Both the position numbers and the translations under genes were made by a program. A stretch of 64,000 nucleotides of DNA from Bradyrhizobium sp. AZCC 2262 (GTDB lineage: Bacteria; Pseudomonadota; Alphaproteobacteria; Rhizobiales; Xanthobacteraceae): positions 8,308,001 to 8,372,000 of the forward strand of contig NZ_JAZHRT010000001.1 of assembly GCF_036924535.1 (NCBI RefSeq), written 5' to 3'. Under the pieces are notes generated by a model, which saw nothing but the letters and a program-made list of their open reading frames with translations, was not told the origin of the DNA and searched no databases. Each line of letters starts with the position of its first letter. Position 1 is the stretch's first letter. This document shows, in pieces, positions 59,689-64,000 of this stretch.

Positions 59689-61635
59689 TCAGTTGATCCG
59701 CTGACCCGTGATCTGCCAGGGCCCTGGATTGAGCACCAGCCGCATCGGTCCTGCCCCGTCGCGCAGAAAGGCAAGGCGGGTGTGGTCGCCGCCATCCACG
59801 AAGAATTCGTTGCTCGACATCGGGACGACCGGGGTCGCTGCACCTTTCTCAAAATCGAGGACCGGCAGGTCTCCGCTTGCCTCGATCAGGAGCTTGCCAT
59901 CCTTGTTGACGACTTGAAGATCGGCAGCTCCTTGTAGTCGGATCTGGACGCGGACGAGCGACACCTCGATCGGTGCGTCCTGCCCCTTGCGTACGACCCT
60001 CACGCGAACCCTGGTGTTGACCGGCCCGCGCATCTTCTCGATCGCCTGATTGAGGGAAATGCCTTGGATCGCCACGTCGTCGAGATGTGTGATGATGTCA
60101 CCTGCCATGATGCCGGCCTTGGCGGCGGGCATGCCCCGGATCGGCGACACCACCTTGACGAGGCCACGTTCGATGGCGATGTCGACGCCAAGGCCGCCGA
60201 ACTCGCGGGGTACCTGCATGTCGCGTGAGCTGGACGATCCGAGCCGATAGATTCCCGCGTAAGCCGCGAGCGTGTCCGAGTCGATCCTCACCGGGGCTGC
60301 GGCAGCGTCCGGGACGCCATGGTCAGGAACGCGGAAGGCTCCGTAGGTGAGGTTGCGAAGCGGGCGCTGGAAAGGACCGCTCCCGCCGGACGCATGGATC
60401 ATCTGCACGACAACAAGCTGCTCTGTCGGGTCCACCCAGAAATAGGTACCGGATGCGCCCATCCAGCTAAAGCTGCCAACTGATCCGGGCACCAAACTCC
60501 ACGCGGCATCGCTGCGCACGGCAAAGCCGAGGCCCCAGGTCGAGCCCGCGAGCGGGCCGACGCCACCGCTGGCATAGCCGGCGAAGCGGATGCCGGATGG
60601 CAGCGCGTTCGTCGTCATTCGCCTGATAGTTGCGGGCGAGAGGATGCGGACGCCGTCGAGTTCGCCGCCGTTGAGCAGCATCTGGCAGAACCGCAGATAA
60701 TCGGCGGCCGTCGACACCAGTCCACCCCCACCCGAGAACAGTTTGGTGGGCTTGGTGACATCCGCCAACACGCTGTCGGGCGGACCGATCCAGTTATCTG
60801 CGGGCGGATCGACCAGGCGGGACAGCTTGGCTTCAGGCACGTAAAAGCCGGTATCGATCATGCCCAGCGGCTTGAACAGGCGTGCCTCGAGAAATTGATC
60901 GAGCGGTTGACCGGAAACAACTTCCATGACACGCCCGAGCACATCGACCGAGTGACCGTAGTCCCAGACCTCGCCCGGTTGATGAGCAAGTGGGAGCTTG
61001 GCCAGTTCGGAAACGACGTCGGCAAGAGTCCTGTCGCGGTGAAAGACGCCGGCCTTGTCGTAGAGGTGCTTGTGGTACAGTTGGTCCACCTTCGCGTTAC
61101 CGACGCCATGGATCATCCCGGCGGTATGGCGCAGCAGATCCTCGACGATCATCGGACGCTTCTCAGGCTCGTATGTGATGTCGGTCTTGCCGGTCGCCGC
61201 GTCCCTGGTCTCGACAGCAACTGTCGTGCCCTTGAACTCGGGAAGATACTGGGAGACCGGAGCAGCAAGATCGAGCTTGCCCTCCTCGACCAGCATCATC
61301 GCGGCGACACTGGTGACCGGCTTGGTCATCGAGGCGATCCAGAAGATCGCATCGCTCTGAAGCGGGATCGTCTTTGCGCGGTCGCGAAAGCCGACTGCCC
61401 GCAGATACGCGACCTTGCCGTTGCGCGCGATCGCCGCAACCGCGCCCGAGAAGGCGCCGGCATCGACCTGCGACTGCTGCCAGGCAGCGATCCGCGCCAG
61501 CCGCGATGACGAGAAGCCGAGTGCTTCCGGGTCGCCCACCGGCGCGACGGCGTACGCGAGGGCGGCGGTGGCGAGGCCGAGAGTCACGAGATAGAGAATC
61601 GACAATGCCGCGAGTAGCCGATGCAGACGCTTCAT
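59689..61635 (-). CDS. Serine hydrolase (beta-lactamase fold) with PDZ domain nested in a DUF3471-like domain
   Basis: 648 residues from ATG 61635 (AAAGGGA upstream). N-terminal signal or anchor helix (about 10-30). Class C-like core with SxxK in ASMTKPV (Ser 102, Lys 105), second motif DYGHS (Tyr 226) and closing GASGTYFWVDP. Then LAAYAGIYRL (457-465), a DUF3471 start, a PDZ domain (about 476-560, AAKAGIMAGDIITHLDDVAI), and then DUF3471-like strands to the end (LAFLRDGAGPMRLVLNPG). Probably an exported esterase or peptidase rather than a drug-resistance enzyme. It is convergent with the M56 gene, 101 bases apart. A BlaI-type site lies 91 bases upstream of its start. Confidence 0.88.
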   Translation of the reverse strand: MKRLHRLLAALSILYLVTLGLATAALAYAVAPVGDPEALGFSSSRLARIAAWQQSQVDAGAFSGAVAAIARNGKVAYLRAVGFRDRAKTIPLQSDAIFWIASMTKPVTSVAAMMLVEEGKLDLAAPVSQYLPEFKGTTVAVETRDAATGKTDITYEPEKRPMIVEDLLRHTAGMIHGVGNAKVDQLYHKHLYDKAGVFHRDRTLADVVSELAKLPLAHQPGEVWDYGHSVDVLGRVMEVVSGQPLDQFLEARLFKPLGMIDTGFYVPEAKLSRLVDPPADNWIGPPDSVLADVTKPTKLFSGGGGLVSTAADYLRFCQMLLNGGELDGVRILSPATIRRMTTNALPSGIRFAGYASGGVGPLAGSTWGLGFAVRSDAAWSLVPGSVGSFSWMGASGTYFWVDPTEQLVVVQMIHASGGSGPFQRPLRNLTYGAFRVPDHGVPDAAAAPVRIDSDTLAAYAGIYRLGSSSSRDMQVPREFGGLGVDIAIERGLVKVVSPIRGMPAAKAGIMAGDIITHLDDVAIQGISLNQAIEKMRGPVNTRVRVRVVRKGQDAPIEVSLVRVQIRLQGAADLQVVNKDGKLLIEASGDLPVLDFEKGAATPVVPMSSNEFFVDGGDHTRLAFLRDGAGPMRLVLNPGPWQITGQRIN

Positions 61636-61726
61636 TCGGGTATCCCTTTCCGGCCTGGCGAGAGCGATAGGCGGCGGACGCAAAGGAGGGGTCGTTGGAC
61701 CTTCGGAAGCGTCATCAGTGGCGATA

Positions 61727-61743
61727 TGCTACAATGCGTAACA
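61727..61743. promoter_or_regulatory. Operator-like palindrome upstream of the serine hydrolase
   Basis: TGCTAC-AATGC-GTAACA, an inverted repeat with one mismatch, in the divergent gap 91 bases before the hydrolase ATG (61635). Same pattern as at 56583 and 61814. Confidence 0.6.
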
Positions 61744-61813
61744 TTGACCATGCGGAAGGTCAATCCGGCGGCCTTACGGCTCTCAATCGGTGCTTGCACC
61801 GCAGTCGCCTAAA

Positions 61814-61830
61814 TGTTACGACTCGTAGCA
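61814..61830. promoter_or_regulatory. Operator-like palindrome upstream of the DUF1800 gene
   Basis: TGTTAC-GACTC-GTAGCA, an inverted repeat with one mismatch, ending 30 bases before ATG 61861. This spacing is close to the site before the BlaI-type gene. It also argues against a start at ATG 61813, which it overlaps. Confidence 0.6.
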
Positions 61831-61860
61831 CTACAGGATGTCGCATCCTCGGGTATCGCC

Positions 61861-63309
61861 ATGAGCCGTTCTGCAAAGGCTGAAGCGGCGCTGGCCCTCC
61901 ATCGGTTCGGGATGGGGCCGCGTCCGGGATCGATCGCGGCGATCGAGGCCGACCCGCGCGGCGCGTTGATCGCCGAACTCGATCGTCCCGCGATCAGCGA
62001 ACTCGCTGCCGCCAATCTGCCTTCGAGCGCCAAGGCCTTTCGCGCGGTGACCGACGCGTTTGCGAAGCGGCAAGCCAAGGCGATCGTCGCCAAGAAAGAA
62101 CAGGACGCGAAACGCCAGCAGATGGAGGAGGCGTCCGCGATGACGGAAGGCGCCGCGCAGGGTCAGGGTACGGGCGAGATAGCGGCAAAGATGGCCGCCG
62201 AAGCCGTCCCCGATCCGGGGCGGCCGATCTATCTCGAAGAGGCGCGGATTCGCGTCGCGGCCGCGCTCGGCGCCGAGATCGGTTTTGTCGAGCGTCTGGT
62301 CTGGTTCTGGTCCAATCATTTCTGCGTCTCGGCCGACAAGATCCGCAGCATGTCCGGCGCCTATGAGCGCGAGGCGATCCGTCCTCACGTGCTCGGCCGC
62401 TTCACCGACCTGTTGCTGGCCACCGAGGGCCATCCGGCGATGCTGTTCTATCTCGACCAGACGGTCTCGATGGGCGCGAACTCGACAGCCGGAATCAACC
62501 GCACCCGCGGGCTGAACGAAAATCTCGCGCGCGAGATTCTGGAGCTGCATACGCTGGGCGTGCGGACCGGCTATACCCAGGATGACGTCATCGGCTTCGC
62601 CAACATTCTCACCGGATGGACGCTGGTGCCGCCCGGCGACAATCCCGAGCATGGCGGCGAATTCACCTTCAATCCCCGCCTGCACGAGCCCGGCGCGCAG
62701 AAGGTATTGGGAAAGTCCTACGAGGACGAAACGGTGGAGCAGGGACGCGCCGTGCTGCGCGATCTCGCCGCCAATCCTGCGACGGCTTCGCATGTGGCAA
62801 CCAAGCTGGCCCGCCATTTCGTGGCCGATACGCCGCCGCCTGCGCTGGTGGAGCGGATGGCGAAGGCCTTTCTCGATACCGGCGGCGATCTCAAGCAGGT
62901 CACCAAGGTGATGGTCTCGTCCGACGAAGCGTGGACGCAACCGCCGGCCAAACTCAAGCGGCCCGGCGAGTGGGTGGCCGGCATGGTGCGCGCGACCGGG
63001 CTCACGCAGGCCGACCCCACGCGGTACACGGATGGACAGGTCCTGCTCGGCGAACCGCTGTGGCGTCCGCCGTCGCCCAAGGGTTTCCCGGACGATGAAG
63101 CGTCCTGGATCGACGGCATGGGACGGCGGCTCGACGTCGCCAATAATTTCGCCGAGCGCATCGCAGGCAGGACCGATCCCCGGGAGGTCATCGAGACCGT
63201 GCTCGGGTCACAGGTGTCGCCGGAGGTGAAGCAGGCGGTCGGCCGCGCCGAGAGCCGTCAGCAGGCACTCGTGCTGTTGTTCATGTCGACCGAATTCCAG
63301 AGGAGGTGA
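61861..63309 (+). CDS. DUF1800 family protein
   Basis: 482 residues from ATG 61861. Typical DUF1800 order: AEAALALHRFGMGPRPG near the start, LVWFWSNHFCVSADK, LLLATEGHPAMLFYLDQ, NLAREILELHTLGVRTGYTQDDV, FANILTGWTLVPPG and FHxP-type PRLHEPGAQKVLG. No signal peptide is seen. Function unknown; it is regularly paired with DUF1501, as here (2 bases between genes), and such pairs are thought to act on export-linked substrates. Gln/Lys-rich segment 70-105 is likely flexible. Confidence 0.9.
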   Translation: MSRSAKAEAALALHRFGMGPRPGSIAAIEADPRGALIAELDRPAISELAAANLPSSAKAFRAVTDAFAKRQAKAIVAKKEQDAKRQQMEEASAMTEGAAQGQGTGEIAAKMAAEAVPDPGRPIYLEEARIRVAAALGAEIGFVERLVWFWSNHFCVSADKIRSMSGAYEREAIRPHVLGRFTDLLLATEGHPAMLFYLDQTVSMGANSTAGINRTRGLNENLAREILELHTLGVRTGYTQDDVIGFANILTGWTLVPPGDNPEHGGEFTFNPRLHEPGAQKVLGKSYEDETVEQGRAVLRDLAANPATASHVATKLARHFVADTPPPALVERMAKAFLDTGGDLKQVTKVMVSSDEAWTQPPAKLKRPGEWVAGMVRATGLTQADPTRYTDGQVLLGEPLWRPPSPKGFPDDEASWIDGMGRRLDVANNFAERIAGRTDPREVIETVLGSQVSPEVKQAVGRAESRQQALVLLFMSTEFQRR

Positions 63310-63311
63310 GC

Positions 63312-64000
63312 ATGAATTTTCGCCACCATCTGCCAACTCGCCGCGAGGCGCTGATCGGCGCCGGCAGCCTGTTCGCGTGGAGCCAGATGCCGAGGCTTGC
63401 ACGCGCCGAGGGTCGTGATCCGCGCATGCTCGTCATTGTGCTCCGGGGCGCGCTCGATGGTCTCGGTGCGGTCGCCCCCGTCGGCGATCCCGACTGGATC
63501 GCCCTGCGCGGCGACCGCGCGCTCGTGCTCGACGGCAAGCCGCCGGCGCTGCCGCTCGACGGCTTCTTCGCGCTCAATCCCGCGATGCCGAACCTGCACC
63601 GGCTCTACAAGGCGCAGCAAGCGACCATCGTGCATGCGATCGCAACGCCCTATCGCGAGCGCTCGCATTTCGACGGCCAGGACGTTCTCGAAAGCGGCAT
63701 CGCGCGGCCCGGCGCCGTCGACACCGGCTGGCTCAACCGCGCGCTGGCCGAGTTGGCGTCGGATGGCCGGGTCGATCCGCGCGGCAGCCGCGTCCTTGGC
63801 GTGGGCTCCGTGACGCCGCTGGTGGTCCGCGGCCGCGCGCCGGTGCTGTCATGGGTGCCGCAAAAATTGTTGCCGGCCAACGAGGACACCCAGGCCCGGC
63901 TGCTTGATCTCTACAAGCATACCGACCCGAAACTGGCCGTCGCGCTCGAGGCAAGGGTGCGTCTGGCGGCGCTTGGCGCCACCGGACCATCGGATGCCGC
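63312..64000 (+). CDS. DUF1501 family protein (N-terminal part, cut by window edge)
   Basis: The first 229 residues are present; the gene continues past the window. ATG 63312 has AGGAGG just upstream. The head LPTRREALIGAGSLFAWSQM is a twin-arginine-like signal (one Arg pair, then a hydrophobic stretch). The body has MLVIVLRGALDGLGAVAPVGD, AIATPYRERSHFDGQDVLESG and TGWLNRALAEL, the DUF1501 marks (sulfatase-like fold). Partner of the DUF1800 gene and probably exported by Tat. Confidence 0.9.
   Translation, partial: MNFRHHLPTRREALIGAGSLFAWSQMPRLARAEGRDPRMLVIVLRGALDGLGAVAPVGDPDWIALRGDRALVLDGKPPALPLDGFFALNPAMPNLHRLYKAQQATIVHAIATPYRERSHFDGQDVLESGIARPGAVDTGWLNRALAELASDGRVDPRGSRVLGVGSVTPLVVRGRAPVLSWVPQKLLPANEDTQARLLDLYKHTDPKLAVALEARVRLAALGATGPSDA

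Noticed and set aside
59689..61635. Calling the hydrolase a beta-lactam-resistance enzyme because of BlaI/M56 nearby
   Set aside because: YGH second motif, PDZ and DUF3471-like additions point to the esterase/peptidase branch; the sensor lacks a penicillin-binding domain.
1..64000. CRISPR array or rRNA genes
   Set aside because: No regularly spaced repeats and no rRNA-like stretches were seen in the window.

Overview
The window is GC-rich, densely coded chromosomal DNA from an alphaproteobacterium, most likely Bradyrhizobium or a close relative in the Nitrobacteraceae. Pointers are a RegB/RegA (ActS/ActR) redox two-component pair, an MmcB-type repair protein, polyhydroxybutyrate (PHB) depolymerases, a Bug/TctC binding protein, paired branched-chain amino acid binding proteins, and many intergenic palindromes of the type scattered through Bradyrhizobium genomes. 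The genus is inferred; no rRNA is present. One tRNA gene (Arg, anticodon CCG) is present.

Layout. 0-6 kb: tail of a serine hydrolase, a methyl-accepting chemotaxis protein, a toxin-first RelE/Phd toxin-antitoxin operon with a promoter-operator palindrome, an outer-membrane-type protein and a PCu(A)C-like copper protein lacking most usual ligands. 6-10 kb: a small catabolic island (amidohydrolase plus GntR regulator, divergent from a TctC-type binding protein and a carboxymuconolactone decarboxylase-like protein), then tRNA-Arg and a universal stress protein. 10-24 kb: flavin monooxygenase, cNMP-binding patatin, two c-di-GMP proteins (one with a frameshifted N-terminus), an HWE-type histidine kinase, an SDR/cupin pair and a P450. 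24-37 kb: SGNH hydrolase, second luciferase-like monooxygenase, MFS exporter, PHB-depolymerase-type esterase, HxlR regulator, VWA protein, MmcB and RegA/RegB. 37-46 kb: ABC-2 exporter, intracellular PHB depolymerase, YgjP-like metalloprotease, amino-acid binding protein with an L,D-transpeptidase, and PBP1A. 46-52 kb: one IS110-family element, two tandem 408-residue LivK-like binding proteins, Ogt, and a run of tiny genes including two overlapping zinc-ribbon proteins. 52-56 kb: a PAS histidine kinase, a FixJ-type regulator and a stand-alone receiver, then about 0.9 kb of apparently decayed DNA holding an Ogt remnant.

The most interesting part is 56.5-64 kb. A BlaI/MecI-type repressor is translationally coupled to a BlaR1-like M56 metalloprotease whose sensor side has no penicillin-binding domain. 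Instead it carries two DUF3471-like domains, two copies of another domain and a VHL-beta-like domain. Next come a convergent serine beta-lactamase-fold hydrolase with a PDZ domain set inside a DUF3471-like domain, and a DUF1800-DUF1501 pair. A 17-bp interrupted palindrome (TGyTAC-N5-GTArCA) occurs 28 bp before the repressor start, 30 bp before the DUF1800 start, and once upstream of the hydrolase. Together these look like one BlaI-type regulon controlling export-directed proteins, with an unknown signal.
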